The position numbers and the translations under genes are program-made. 43,805 nucleotides of DNA from Tissierellaceae bacterium (lineage in GTDB: Bacteria > Bacillota > Clostridia > Tissierellales > Tissierellaceae), in NCBI GenBank assembly GCA_023229175.1, contig JALNZV010000016.1:1-43805 (forward strand), in the 5' to 3' direction. Positions 15,028-24,243 of the stretch are shown here, in pieces; position 1 is the first letter of the stretch, and the number at the start of each line of letters is the position of its first letter. The notes beneath the pieces were generated by a model. That model made no database searches. It saw only the letters and a program-made list of their open reading frames with translations, and was not told where the DNA came from.

Positions 15028-15864
15028 TTTTATAAAGGTTTCTATTAATTTATATCTTTCTTTTAATGTTCGCTCTTTTAAGCTTGGCAAACTAATTACC
15101 ATAGGTATACGTCTGAAAAATGTCTGCAACAGAAATGATTCAGGATTCTCCGTGGTTGCGGCAATTATCCTAACATTTACATGCACTGTTTTTCCAGTTT
15201 CACCTAAAGGACTAAAATAGCCCTTATCCATATATAGGAATAGTATTTCCTGTCCCTCTGGGGGCAACCTATGGATTTCATCCAGAAACAGTATTCCATT
15301 GTGTGCCCTTTTAAGCAGCCCCTCCCTATCTGAATCAGCTCCAGTAAAGGTACCTTTTTTAACTCCAAATAACTGTGCTGTAAGAAGGTTGGGATTGTTA
15401 ACGTAATCGGCACAATTAAATCTAATAAATGGGGCATCCCCTCTTATAATATTTACCTCTTTTGCGTACTCATACATCTGTTCAGCAAATAATGACTTAC
15501 CTACCCCTGTTTCACCTAAAAGCAAAGTATGAAGACCCCTAGGAGGATAAATAATAGCTGCCTTTGCTTTTTCCATTGGAAGATTTAAACTCTCTTTAGC
15601 ACCTATCATTTTATCTAGGGAATTCATTTTCTTGGTGAATGTGCCAACCCCATTATCCTTATTGGGGATTTTTGCTTTAAATAATACTGGTCTACCCCCT
15701 ACCTTTTCAATTTTACTTTCTCTATACAATTCGTTTAAATATCTACTTGTAGTAGATCTCTCCAAGCCTAGCTCCTTGGCTATTTCCAAAGCAGATACTC
15801 CTATTTCATTTGTCTTTGTAAGTTTTACTACAGTATTATAAACTTTATCCACCCTTTTCACCAT
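15025..15864 (-). CDS. Upstream part of the broken LevR-type regulator (HTH plus truncated AAA+)
   Basis: 279 residues from the ATG at 15864 (GGCGGGTG upstream) to the internal TAG. It has the DNA-binding domain and most of the AAA+ core, but lacks the AAA+ lid subdomain and all PRD/EIIA domains. On its own it is unlikely to drive open-complex formation normally. Confidence 0.6.
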   Translation of the reverse strand: MVKRVDKVYNTVVKLTKTNEIGVSALEIAKELGLERSTTSRYLNELYRESKIEKVGGRPVLFKAKIPNKDNGVGTFTKKMNSLDKMIGAKESLNLPMEKAKAAIIYPPRGLHTLLLGETGVGKSLFAEQMYEYAKEVNIIRGDAPFIRFNCADYVNNPNLLTAQLFGVKKGTFTGADSDREGLLKRAHNGILFLDEIHRLPPEGQEILFLYMDKGYFSPLGETGKTVHVNVRIIAATTENPESFLLQTFFRRIPMVISLPSLKERTLKERYKLIETFIK

Positions 15865-15889
15865 ATCACCCGCCTAGACTATAATTTTA

Positions 15890-17044
15890 TTATATATATG
15901 AAGTCCATTTTCCCATGACCATGGTTCCAAGCACATTTATGTCCCCATCGATTAATATAATATCCGCATCTTTTCCTATTTCTATGCTACCTTTGTATCT
16001 ATCCACCTCTATGGCCTTAGCAGGTGACAAACTTGCCATTCTAATGGCGTCAATCATAGGAACCTGTAAGTAATTAATCATATTATATACAGCCTCTCTT
16101 AATGTAAGAGTCGAGCCTGCAAGGTTCCCAGTTTCTAGTCTGGCCACCTTATTCTTAACAATTACCTTTTGCCCTCCCAACTCGTATTCCCCATCTTCTA
16201 ACCCTGTGGCCCTCATAGCATCTGATATAAGTACGATATTGTCAGTACCCTTCATCCTTAGAGCCATTTTCACCGTGGCGTCGTGAACATGAACCCTATC
16301 GTATATAATCTCACAGTACACCCTCTTATCTAGGAGAGCAGCACCGACTATTCCTGGATCCCTGTGCCCAAAGCTTCTCATTCCGTTAAACAAATGAGTA
16401 GCTACAGATGCACCGTATTCAATTCCCCTTTGACTTTCCATATAGTCTGCATTTGTATGACCCATAGCCACTACAATGCCCTGTGATTTTAAATAGGAAA
16501 TGACACCTAATGCTCCAGGTAACTCAGGTGCAATGGAGACCATTTTCAATCTTCCATTGGATGAATTTATAGCTTTTTTAACCTCCCCTATACTGGGCAT
16601 AGATATATATTCCGCTGGCTGGGCACCTTTTTTATCTAGGGAAAAGAAAGGCCCTTCTAGGTGAGTACCAAGGTTTTGAGATAAGTATTCCTTGTTGTTA
16701 TAGTGGCCATTGTTTTTTAATGCCTTGATAATTTCCTTAGAAGTCATTACAGTACCGAGGTAAGATGTCACTCCATTTTTAATGTGAAACTCTCCTATAC
16801 TATCTAGAGCCTCCTCTGTTCCATCCATTATGTCGTAGCCCGAGTTTCCGTGATTGTGTATATCAATAAAACCCGGTGCCAAGTAATTCCCTTTGCCATC
16901 GATGATACTGTCTATTTTTTCCCTATCTATTTCCCTTTCATTGTCCACTTGAATAATTTTTTTGTCTTCCACTACGACACAGTAGTTTTCAAATATTTCA
17001 TTTACTCCTATTAGTTTAATATTTTTAATCAAGGTTTTCACCAT
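15890..17044 (-). CDS. nagA: N-acetylglucosamine-6-phosphate deacetylase
   Basis: 384 residues, standard. It removes acetate from GlcNAc-6-P to give glucosamine-6-P, the meeting point of chitin and cell-wall amino-sugar breakdown. Metal and catalytic residues visible: DIHNHG (61-66, H63/H65), HLEGPF with E130, GHTNAD with H196, THLFNGMRSFGHR with H217, and catalytic D275 in LISDAMRATGL. Start ATG at 17044 with GGGTGAT upstream. It shares a transcript with the LevR-type gene 25 bp downstream. nagB is not in the window. It would act on the product of MurQ and on GlcNAc-6-P released from sugars brought in by the PTS. Confidence 0.95.
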   Translation of the reverse strand: MVKTLIKNIKLIGVNEIFENYCVVVEDKKIIQVDNEREIDREKIDSIIDGKGNYLAPGFIDIHNHGNSGYDIMDGTEEALDSIGEFHIKNGVTSYLGTVMTSKEIIKALKNNGHYNNKEYLSQNLGTHLEGPFFSLDKKGAQPAEYISMPSIGEVKKAINSSNGRLKMVSIAPELPGALGVISYLKSQGIVVAMGHTNADYMESQRGIEYGASVATHLFNGMRSFGHRDPGIVGAALLDKRVYCEIIYDRVHVHDATVKMALRMKGTDNIVLISDAMRATGLEDGEYELGGQKVIVKNKVARLETGNLAGSTLTLREAVYNMINYLQVPMIDAIRMASLSPAKAIEVDRYKGSIEIGKDADIILIDGDINVLGTMVMGKWTSYI

Positions 17045-17070
17045 ATCACCCTTTCTTTACTACAAATTTA

Positions 17071-17099
17071 ATAATATCAAATGAAATCACAGTTTTCAA
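17071..17099 (-). promoter_or_regulatory. Sigma-A promoter of nagA and the LevR-type gene
   Basis: Minus strand: TTGAAA (17099-17094), 17-bp spacer, TATTAT (17076-17071), about 27 bp before the nagA start. The activator gene is thus read from a housekeeping promoter while its target uses sigma-54. Confidence 0.6.
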
Positions 17100-17123
17100 A
17101 TATAATTCAATAATAATTCCGCA

Positions 17124-17156
17124 TAAAAAAATCCCTTAGATACCTAAGGGATTTTC
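17124..17156 (-). terminator. Terminator of the NSS symporter gene
   Basis: 12-bp stem, AAAATCCCTTAG (17128-17139) with CTAAGGGATTTT (17144-17155), loop ATAC; on the minus strand it ends in a run of seven Ts. Confidence 0.85.
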
Positions 17157-17167
17157 TACATACTTTA

Positions 17168-18583
17168 TTATAATTTTTTTGATATGGCGGCTAGCAGGAC
17201 AATCAATCCCACACCGAATATCATTAGACTAGTCTGCTCAATAGCCATGATACCCATTACGGCAACTATGGCAATGGCAACTGGAATAACGTATTTAACT
17301 ACTCCATACCATACCTCAAATAGTCCAAAACTGACAGTTCCGCTATTTGTAAGTTCATCTTTAAGGTCTTCCTTATTAACAAACCAACCTACGAATACTG
17401 CTAACAATAGTCCACCTATTGCCAAGAATATCTTGTCTGTCAATATATCGAAGAAATCGAAGAACCCAACGCCAAATATGCTAACACCTGAAAGTGCACC
17501 CATGGATAATGAGGATAACATACCTGTAATTACCATGATGCCACCAGCTATGCTGACGGATTTTTTTCTAGGCATTTGTCTTTCGTCCATTAGGTAAGCA
17601 ACTACAACTTCAAGTAAGGATACTGATGAAGTAAGGGCTGCTACTGTCAATGCGATGAAGAATACTACTGAGAATAATGGCCCTAATGTTCCCATTTGAG
17701 CGAATAATGATGGTACTACTACGAATACTAGCCCAGGTCCTTGTGCTGGCTCCATGCCAAATGCAAATAATGCTGGGAATATTGCAATACCTGATAGTAA
17801 TGCTACTGAAGTATCCATTAAAGTAACTAATAATGCGTTATTTGGAAGATTTTCTTCCTTGTTCAAATAACTACCATAGGTCATCATACATCCCATACCT
17901 AAACTCAATGAGAAGAATGCCTGACCTAAAGCTGCTAAAAATGTACTCCCTGTAACTTCACTGAAGTCAGGTTTGAATATAAATTCTAGACCTGCCCCTG
18001 CTCCTGGAAGCGTTACACTTCTAATAGCTATAAAAATAAATAGAACGAATAACGTTGGCATAAGTATACTACTAGCCTTTTCAATACCTCCAGCTACACC
18101 TTTTGCTACAATAAATACATTAATAAATAGATAAATTGCCATCCATATTATTGGCTCTCCTGAAGCTGAGATAAATGATCCAAATATGCCCTCAATTGCA
18201 CCTTGGTCAGCTAGTAATCCTGTTACAGATTTAAATATATATGCCAATGACCACCCACCAACTACTGGGTAGAAACCCATGATGAAGAATGCACTAAGTA
18301 CTCCTAATACACCTGCAAAGGTCCAGTTTTTGCTATACTTTTTGTAGGCTCCAACTGCAGCTAAACTAGTTCTTCTACCAATGGCAAACTCGGCAACCAT
18401 GATACTTAGACCGATAACTAAAGCAAACACTGCATAAATAAGAATAAATGCGCCACCACCATTTTTACCAGTCATGTACGGGAATCTCCAAATATTTCCC
18501 AAACCTACAGCAGAACCTGCAGCAGCCATAAGGAAACCAAATCTAGAGCCCCAATTTTCTCTTTTGCCTTGACTCTTTTCCAT
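17168..18583 (-). CDS. Neurotransmitter:sodium symporter (NSS/SNF) family transporter
   Basis: 471 residues with about 11-12 membrane segments, as in bacterial LeuT/MhsT-type carriers, which take up amino acids with sodium. The N-terminal signature WGSRFGFLMAAAGSAVGLGN (11-30) followed by IWRFPYMTGKNGGGAF holds the Na+ and substrate backbone contacts; a second conserved stretch is FFSLSLGMGCMMTYGSYL near 225-242. Start ATG at 18583. It has its own promoter and terminator, so it is a single-gene unit. The amino acid carried is not readable from sequence; aromatic or branched-chain amino acids, or alanine/glycine, would fit the family. Confidence 0.92.
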   Translation of the reverse strand: MEKSQGKRENWGSRFGFLMAAAGSAVGLGNIWRFPYMTGKNGGGAFILIYAVFALVIGLSIMVAEFAIGRRTSLAAVGAYKKYSKNWTFAGVLGVLSAFFIMGFYPVVGGWSLAYIFKSVTGLLADQGAIEGIFGSFISASGEPIIWMAIYLFINVFIVAKGVAGGIEKASSILMPTLFVLFIFIAIRSVTLPGAGAGLEFIFKPDFSEVTGSTFLAALGQAFFSLSLGMGCMMTYGSYLNKEENLPNNALLVTLMDTSVALLSGIAIFPALFAFGMEPAQGPGLVFVVVPSLFAQMGTLGPLFSVVFFIALTVAALTSSVSLLEVVVAYLMDERQMPRKKSVSIAGGIMVITGMLSSLSMGALSGVSIFGVGFFDFFDILTDKIFLAIGGLLLAVFVGWFVNKEDLKDELTNSGTVSFGLFEVWYGVVKYVIPVAIAIVAVMGIMAIEQTSLMIFGVGLIVLLAAISKKL

Positions 18584-18643
18584 TAACCTTTCCCTCCTTT
18601 ATTACTGTAATGAAGTAATCTGTGTTACATCATTATTATAACT

Positions 18644-18672
18644 ATCATAATATAAAACGTCCAATTTGTCTA
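18644..18672 (-). promoter_or_regulatory. Candidate sigma-A promoter of the NSS symporter gene
   Basis: Minus strand: TAGACA (18672-18667), 17-bp spacer, TATGAT (18649-18644). Predicted leader of about 55 nt. Each box differs from consensus at one position. Confidence 0.5.
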
Positions 18673-18873
18673 GTCATAATTTTCAGATTGTTACGAATAG
18701 TTTGTTAAACAATATACAATCTCGTTTTTTTGTTTTTATTTGCTATTTTTATGGTATATTTATTATATGAACCTCGTACTTTTATTTTTAAAAAATGGCG
18801 TATTTTAATAATATATCATATTGAAAGGGTTTATTCAATCAATTAAAATCACAATGAAATAATGGAGGGTAAT

Positions 18874-19815
18874 ATGAATAGTTTAAAAATTCTTGCGATA
18901 TTAAACAACTTAAAAGAGGTTATATTGGGTAAAGACCATGTTTTGAAAAACGTACTAATTTGCCTTCTAGCAAGGGGGCATCTCTTAATAGAAGACGTTC
19001 CAGGTGTGGGTAAAACTTCACTAGCCAAAGCATTGGCAAAAAGTCTTGATTTATCATATAAAAGAATTCAATTTACTCCAGACCTTATGCCTTCTGATAT
19101 TCTCGGTATCAACATATATGACAGGGACTCAGGTACCTTTGTTTTTAAGAAGGGACCTATATTTAACCATATCTTCCTTGCAGATGAAATCAACAGGACA
19201 TCGCCAAAAACACAATCTAGTCTTCTTCAGGTTATGGAGGAAGGAGAGTTGTCAACAGAGGACAATCACTATATTCTTGAAAAGCCTTTTATGGTTTTGG
19301 CGACTCAAAACCCTTTAGAATATCAGGGTACATTTCCTCTCCCAGAAGCTCAATTAGATAGGTTTCTGATGAGGATTTCCATAGGATATCCAAATAAACA
19401 ATTTGAAATACAAATACTAAAGGAAAATTATGGCTATGATAAATTAGATACAATTGATTCAGTTATTTCGAAAGATGAAATAATTGAAATGCAAAATCTG
19501 GTAGATAACATTTCAGTTCACGAAGATGTTATGACATATATAGTCAATATCGTACATACCACTAGAACTAATCCAGATTTACGATTGGGAGCCAGCCCAC
19601 GGGCATCCATAGACTTGTTAAAAGCTTCTAAGGCAAGGGCATTTGTCGAAGGCCGCCACTATGTCATTCCCGACGATGTGAAATCTATGGTTGTTCCCGT
19701 CTTATCTCACAGGCTAATTCCCTCATCTGAAGCAAAAATTGATGGAAAGAGTATGGACGTGATACTTCATAATATAGTAAACGAAGTCTTTATTCCGGTG
19801 ATTGTAAATGATTAA
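18874..19815 (+). CDS. MoxR-family AAA+ ATPase
   Basis: 313 residues from the ATG at 18874; the ATG at 18862 overlaps the GGAGGG site and is disfavoured. MoxR ATPases act as chaperone-like remodelers, usually with DUF58/VWA proteins. Motifs: Walker A DVPGVGKTSLAKA (about 40-52), Walker B IFLADEINR (about 104-112), sensor 1 VLATQNPLEYQGTFPLPEAQ (about 146-165), and sensor 2 in RLGASPRASIDL. It overlaps the DUF58 gene by 8 bp and is first of a three-gene operon found widely in bacteria. The client of this set in clostridia is not known; cell-surface or envelope assembly is a guess from the membrane-bound partners. Confidence 0.95.
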   Translation: MNSLKILAILNNLKEVILGKDHVLKNVLICLLARGHLLIEDVPGVGKTSLAKALAKSLDLSYKRIQFTPDLMPSDILGINIYDRDSGTFVFKKGPIFNHIFLADEINRTSPKTQSSLLQVMEEGELSTEDNHYILEKPFMVLATQNPLEYQGTFPLPEAQLDRFLMRISIGYPNKQFEIQILKENYGYDKLDTIDSVISKDEIIEMQNLVDNISVHEDVMTYIVNIVHTTRTNPDLRLGASPRASIDLLKASKARAFVEGRHYVIPDDVKSMVVPVLSHRLIPSSEAKIDGKSMDVILHNIVNEVFIPVIVND

Positions 19816-21010
19816 AAAAAGATTACCAATGATGTTACTGTTTTTTCTTTTATTAATATTCGCCATTTTAGTGGGCGGTCCTTTACCATACTTTTTACTT
19901 TATGTTCTAATTCTATCTAATTTAATTCCATTGTTACATTGTTTTCTGTCACTATCATTTATAAGGGGACATGTCTATATGCAGAAGGCTTCACTTTATT
20001 CAGGTGACAGTTTAACTATTGAATATACAATTCTAAACAACGGATTTTTGCCCATTTCCAGTATTGAAATACAAAACCGTATACTTGAAGATCTCGCCAA
20101 TGACACATTCCCTGCAACATTTATCTCCTTAGGTAAAAAACAATCTTACACTGCAAAAGAGACAGTCGTTTTAAGACGAAGAGGCTATTATGAAATGGGA
20201 AATATACACATTATAATTAGAGATGTATTTGGACTTTTTTCCATTAAAAAAACCATCTCCAGCCAAATATCATTATTAGTTTACCCAAAGGTTATAAAGT
20301 TCCCATCATTTAGTATATCTATCAGCCAACAATTAGGAGAACTACTAATACCTAATTCCAATTTTTATGATCAAAGCATGGTTAGCAACTTAAGGGAGTA
20401 TAGATATGGAGACCCCATAAGAGCAGTTCATTGGAAACTATCTGCCAAAATTGATTCTACAATGGTAAAGGAATACGAAAATCGCGGTGATGCTAAAATA
20501 GAGGTATTCATCGATAATGAAAGGACATTGTTTAAAAACGATGTCGACAGGCGCCTTGAGGATAAAATTGTAGAAATTGCCACTGCCTTAATAAATTTTT
20601 GCTTGGAATACAATATTCAAGTACAGCTTAAAACTCAAAACAACAATAAATTGGTTGCCGTAGAAGGACAACAAAAAAGTGATTTCAGGCCATTTCTTAA
20701 GTCTTTAGCTAAATTTAAAGGCAATGGTAAATTCGATTTTGAAACTTTCTATTCATTTCAATTTACCTCTCCCGACAAAGGAGCCACCATAGCAATAATT
20801 ACAACCACTCTAAATAAGTCTATTGGTACAAAAGGTCTAGAACTAAAAATGAAAAACTTAAATCCACTTTTAGTAGTGGTTACTGACAAGGAAAATAACA
20901 TGGGATTTGTAGATAGTAATATCGAAGATAATTTGAGGACCGAAGGCATACTAGTTTATATATTGGATTATAATGAAAATCTGGAAAACTTGGTGATAAA
21001 TTATGGATAA
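19808..21010 (+). CDS. DUF58 domain protein
   Basis: 400 residues. Two close hydrophobic segments at about 8-45 anchor the N-terminus; a beta-rich section follows (IEYTILNNGFLPIS); then comes the DUF58 signature YRYGDPIRAVHWKLSAK (about 198-214) leading into a von Willebrand A-like fold (IEVFIDNERTLF). Genes of this type almost always follow a moxR gene, and the two products are thought to work together, though the molecular task is unproven. The ATG at 19808 overlaps the moxR stop (ATGATTAA), and its own stop overlaps the next start in the same way, a tight coupling of all three. Confidence 0.92.
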   Translation: MIKKRLPMMLLFFLLLIFAILVGGPLPYFLLYVLILSNLIPLLHCFLSLSFIRGHVYMQKASLYSGDSLTIEYTILNNGFLPISSIEIQNRILEDLANDTFPATFISLGKKQSYTAKETVVLRRRGYYEMGNIHIIIRDVFGLFSIKKTISSQISLLVYPKVIKFPSFSISISQQLGELLIPNSNFYDQSMVSNLREYRYGDPIRAVHWKLSAKIDSTMVKEYENRGDAKIEVFIDNERTLFKNDVDRRLEDKIVEIATALINFCLEYNIQVQLKTQNNNKLVAVEGQQKSDFRPFLKSLAKFKGNGKFDFETFYSFQFTSPDKGATIAIITTTLNKSIGTKGLELKMKNLNPLLVVVTDKENNMGFVDSNIEDNLRTEGILVYILDYNENLENLVINYG

Positions 21011-23261
21011 AACCTTTAAACATAGAAAGCCTGTACTTATTTTAATTTATATTTTCTTTGTCTTTTTAATATCCTATGCCTTTGGAATGGCAATTGGATT
21101 GAAGTTGAATGTACCGCTGCAAATTATTATTGTGTTCCTTGTCGGCATAGCTATCAAGTATTTTATTATAAATCCAATTATATTTTATATTGCCCTAGTC
21201 CTTGGGTTTATCATCACAGTTATCATACAACGATTTTATAGTCCTATTTTGCTTTTAATAGCAGAACGACTATATTTACTATATAAAAATGTCCTAGGAA
21301 ATATTCAGGGAGCGGAAAATATTACAGGAGAAAATATATTGCTATTTTGGATTTTTTTATTGTCCCTATACTCTTTTATGACTGCTTACGTATTGTTTAA
21401 AGATAGAAACATCTGTATTCTACTGCCACTGAATTTATTTCCACTGAGCTTTTATTGGTATAGCTATTACGATTCTGCCTATTGGTTAATTGCAATTTTT
21501 TTAGTTCTTTTTCTGATTCTTATGGGAGTAAAAAACTTTTATAAAAATGGTCTTGCACAATTATACCGTCCATGGATTAAAACCAGTATTATATACGGAA
21601 TGACTATTATTTTACTTGCTCTTGCGATGCCAAAAAGCCAAAACTACATATATTGGACCTGGATGCAGAAGAAGGTTTACTCACTTTTCCCTTTTGTTGA
21701 AGATTTTAGACAAAGCCAAGGAAGTACCAAGGGCCCTACTGAAGCTGTATTATTTGACTTTTCCACCACTGGTTTTCAGGGCAATTCATCAAAGCTTGGC
21801 GGTCCAGTAACCCTAGGTCAAAGAAAAATCATGACCCTTGAGGCAAAAGGTACGACGTACCTAAGGGGCAGTGTAAAGCAGATTTATACTGGAAATTCGT
21901 GGAGAACCCTAGATGAACCGTACACTGAATACGGCATCAATAGAAATATAAGCATGCTAAAAAGCTCTCAAAGTAAACTTTTCGAAGATGATGAGATTAC
22001 AATTACAAATCATGGAACGGCGACTATGACCTTGTTTAGTCCACTTGTGCCCTCTTCTGTGTCTTATGACAAGACCAAATCATTATGGGTAAATAAAGAC
22101 CACGTATTGTTGTTTCCACAAGGCATAGGTGCAGGGGAAAAATATACTGTTAAAGTGAAAAAAACTCCCCCTTATGATTTGCTTATATCACTAGATATTG
22201 AAAGAACCAAGGAAGATCTGGAAAATCTAGACGTATATTTGGGGCTGCCCCATCAACAAATTACAATGGCTACAGCTGAACTAGCAAAAGAAATAACTAA
22301 AAGTTCAAAGAATGATTACGAAAAAGCCCTTGATGTGGAAAGTTATTTAAGACAGAATTTTAAATACAGCCTCGATGTAAATGAAGTGCCCGATAATGAA
22401 GAATTCGTAAATTATTTTCTATTTAATGAAAGAAAAGGTTATTGCACTTATTTTGCCACAGCTATGGCAATTATGCTTAGATTGGAAGGGATTCCAACTA
22501 GATATGTGGAAGGCTATATTGCTAAGGAGGAAGTTGAACCAAATATATACGAAATAAGGGATAAAAATGCCCATACATGGGTTGAAGCTTTTATAGAACC
22601 TGTTGGTTGGATGACTTTTGAGCCTACTCCCGTCTACGATTTAGGTCATGGTACGGGAAATTACACTGTTCCTGAGGGAAATCATGGCACTACCCCTGCT
22701 GATGCCCAATTGCCCTTTAGAAATCCAAAAATGGATCTAAAAGAGTTAATGGAAAATGAGCCTGGCATATCCACCCCATACGAATTAATGGAAAATGATA
22801 AAGAGGAATTATCTTCAAAAAACATTCCCAGGCCCATAGCATTTACAGTAATTGGAATCCTACTAGCTATTGTCCCTTTAAAATTTATAACGGGCTTAAT
22901 ATATTCATTTTACTTGGAGTCTAAATCTAAAAAACTGCCCCATACAGAAAGGCTAATCTATCTATACAAACAAATACTTAGAATTGCAGATTTATTTGGT
23001 TACCCGCAGAAAAATGGCGAGACTCACTACGAATACGCAGATAGAATCGCATATAAATTTCAATATCAGGGTCAATTGGGAATAAAGGAAATAACGGACA
23101 TTTTTGTAAAAACAAAGTACGGTGGGTTTCCTGTAAGTAAAAAGGATATGGAAGACTTCCATACCTTTAGAGACTCAATAGATAGGCACTTAAAAATAAC
23201 TTGGAGCAGAAAAGTATATTATTACAGAAAATATGTGAAATTGGAATTTATAAAAGGCTAG
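21003..23261 (+). CDS. TgpA-like membrane protein with transglutaminase-like domain
   Basis: 752 residues. Layout: about six membrane helices in residues 10-210; an extracytoplasmic part; a transglutaminase-like domain with C481 (KGYCTYFATAMAIMLR), H524 (NAHTWVEAF) and an acidic third residue E540 (GWMTFEPTP, where Asp is also common); one more helix at about 634-656; and a C-terminal cytoplasmic DUF4129 stretch (THYEYADRI). P. aeruginosa TgpA has the same design and transglutaminase activity; others may act as proteases. It is the third gene of the moxR-DUF58 operon. Natural substrates are unknown. The TAG stop sits inside the terminator palindrome. Confidence 0.9.
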   Translation: MDKTFKHRKPVLILIYIFFVFLISYAFGMAIGLKLNVPLQIIIVFLVGIAIKYFIINPIIFYIALVLGFIITVIIQRFYSPILLLIAERLYLLYKNVLGNIQGAENITGENILLFWIFLLSLYSFMTAYVLFKDRNICILLPLNLFPLSFYWYSYYDSAYWLIAIFLVLFLILMGVKNFYKNGLAQLYRPWIKTSIIYGMTIILLALAMPKSQNYIYWTWMQKKVYSLFPFVEDFRQSQGSTKGPTEAVLFDFSTTGFQGNSSKLGGPVTLGQRKIMTLEAKGTTYLRGSVKQIYTGNSWRTLDEPYTEYGINRNISMLKSSQSKLFEDDEITITNHGTATMTLFSPLVPSSVSYDKTKSLWVNKDHVLLFPQGIGAGEKYTVKVKKTPPYDLLISLDIERTKEDLENLDVYLGLPHQQITMATAELAKEITKSSKNDYEKALDVESYLRQNFKYSLDVNEVPDNEEFVNYFLFNERKGYCTYFATAMAIMLRLEGIPTRYVEGYIAKEEVEPNIYEIRDKNAHTWVEAFIEPVGWMTFEPTPVYDLGHGTGNYTVPEGNHGTTPADAQLPFRNPKMDLKELMENEPGISTPYELMENDKEELSSKNIPRPIAFTVIGILLAIVPLKFITGLIYSFYLESKSKKLPHTERLIYLYKQILRIADLFGYPQKNGETHYEYADRIAYKFQYQGQLGIKEITDIFVKTKYGGFPVSKKDMEDFHTFRDSIDRHLKITWSRKVYYYRKYVKLEFIKG

Positions 23262-23274
23262 GAATTCCTAGCCT
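23255..23274. terminator. 20-bp perfect palindrome between convergent genes
   Basis: AGGCTAGGAA and its complement, no spacer, centred between the tgpA-like stop (inside the palindrome) and the EamA gene stop at 23279. A-rich upstream and T-rich downstream sequence lets it work in both directions. Confidence 0.75.
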
Positions 23275-23278
23275 AAAT

Positions 23279-24175
23279 TTATTCAAAAAATCCGAGGATT
23301 ATTACTCCTATCATTACAATCCCAATGATGATGTACTGACGTTTTGATAAATACTCTTTTAAAAATATTCTGCCCAAAATAACTGACACTATGCTGTAGC
23401 TGGCAATCATAGGTGCGACCACTACTGAATTCGTGTCTAAAGCATAAACATAAAAGAATTGTCCTGCTGTTTCAAATAAGGCAGCCAACATCTTGTCCTT
23501 TTCTCTAAATATATTGAACTCTTGCTTTTTAATAACCATGACGTATATAATTGCCATAACTCCACAAAAAAGGAATGTAAGTTCATAAGAAACCAAAGCC
23601 TCCTCTGGACTCATTAATTTACTTAAATATACATCGTCGAGAAATGTCCCTAGTGCATCCACTACTGCATATAAAATCGGGAAGATCAAGGCGAGGGCCC
23701 CTAATTTGTGTTTCGCAAACTTGTCTTTATTCCTTTCCTCTTTGGCTAAGTTTTTTTCATTTAATCCCATGGCTATCAATCCAAATGTAATCATAGAAAC
23801 TGCAAGCAATTGTAGAGAATTCATCGTCTTTCCCAATACAATAAAGGCCAATATTCCTGCTATGGCACCTGAAGTGTTGCTAACTGGTGAATTAATAGAA
23901 ACCTCTAGGTACCTTAATCCTACATACCCCAAGGTCATGGATAGTATATACATAGACGATACAGGCAAATACTTCACAATATTAATTGGATTGTAATCCC
24001 AGCCCATTTGAACTAATTGATATAGTGCCTGCGTACCCATTACCAATCCAACTGTAAATACAATTTTAAGATGGCTATATCTATCCCAAGGGTCCGTACC
24101 TTTTTTGTAAAATAAATCAGTTATGCCCCAAAGGACGATTGAAAACATTGCTGATGTGTACCAAGAAAAAGCCAT
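23279..24175 (-). CDS. EamA/DMT-superfamily transporter
   Basis: 298 residues, ten predicted membrane helices in two repeats (about 1-140 and 160-298), the classic EamA architecture. The second half ends with GRIFLKEYLSKRQYIIIGIVMIG, a typical EamA repeat end. The family moves amino acids, nucleotide sugars, drugs or other metabolites; the substrate here cannot be deduced. Start ATG at 24175 with AGGGGG upstream. It lies 68 bp from the next EamA gene on the same strand, but the two are only distantly similar, so a heterodimer is not assumed. Confidence 0.85.
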   Translation of the reverse strand: MAFSWYTSAMFSIVLWGITDLFYKKGTDPWDRYSHLKIVFTVGLVMGTQALYQLVQMGWDYNPINIVKYLPVSSMYILSMTLGYVGLRYLEVSINSPVSNTSGAIAGILAFIVLGKTMNSLQLLAVSMITFGLIAMGLNEKNLAKEERNKDKFAKHKLGALALIFPILYAVVDALGTFLDDVYLSKLMSPEEALVSYELTFLFCGVMAIIYVMVIKKQEFNIFREKDKMLAALFETAGQFFYVYALDTNSVVVAPMIASYSIVSVILGRIFLKEYLSKRQYIIIGIVMIGVIILGFFE

Positions 24176-24243
24176 ATTTACCCCCTAAAATTTTAATCGC
24201 TTTTTCCATTATAATCCCTCTAAGGAAAAAAAGCTAGATATTT

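Larger units (their letters stand above)
13183..15864 (-). pseudogene. LevR-type sigma-54 activator with PRD and EIIA domains, interrupted by an in-frame TAG
   Basis: One continuous frame of 893 codons, counting the internal TAG (15027-15025) and the final stop. LevR-type proteins turn on PTS operons through sigma-54 and are tuned by PTS phosphorylation. Order of parts: helix-turn-helix (about 19-60), AAA+ ATPase with Walker A GETGVGKS (117-124), sigma-54 contact loop GTFTGA (171-176), Walker B ILFLDE (191-196) and Arg pair 251-252; TAG at codon 280; AAA+ lid; PRD1 with a histidine in LGLSFHLERS (about residue 480); EIIA-mannose-type domain with IMHGKSTASS (His near 562); C-terminal PRD2. The protein aligns smoothly through the break with no frameshift. 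Either a nonsense mutation, a read-through site or a sequence error. It sits 25 bp after nagA and just upstream of the sigma-54 PTS promoter, its evident target. Confidence 0.8.
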
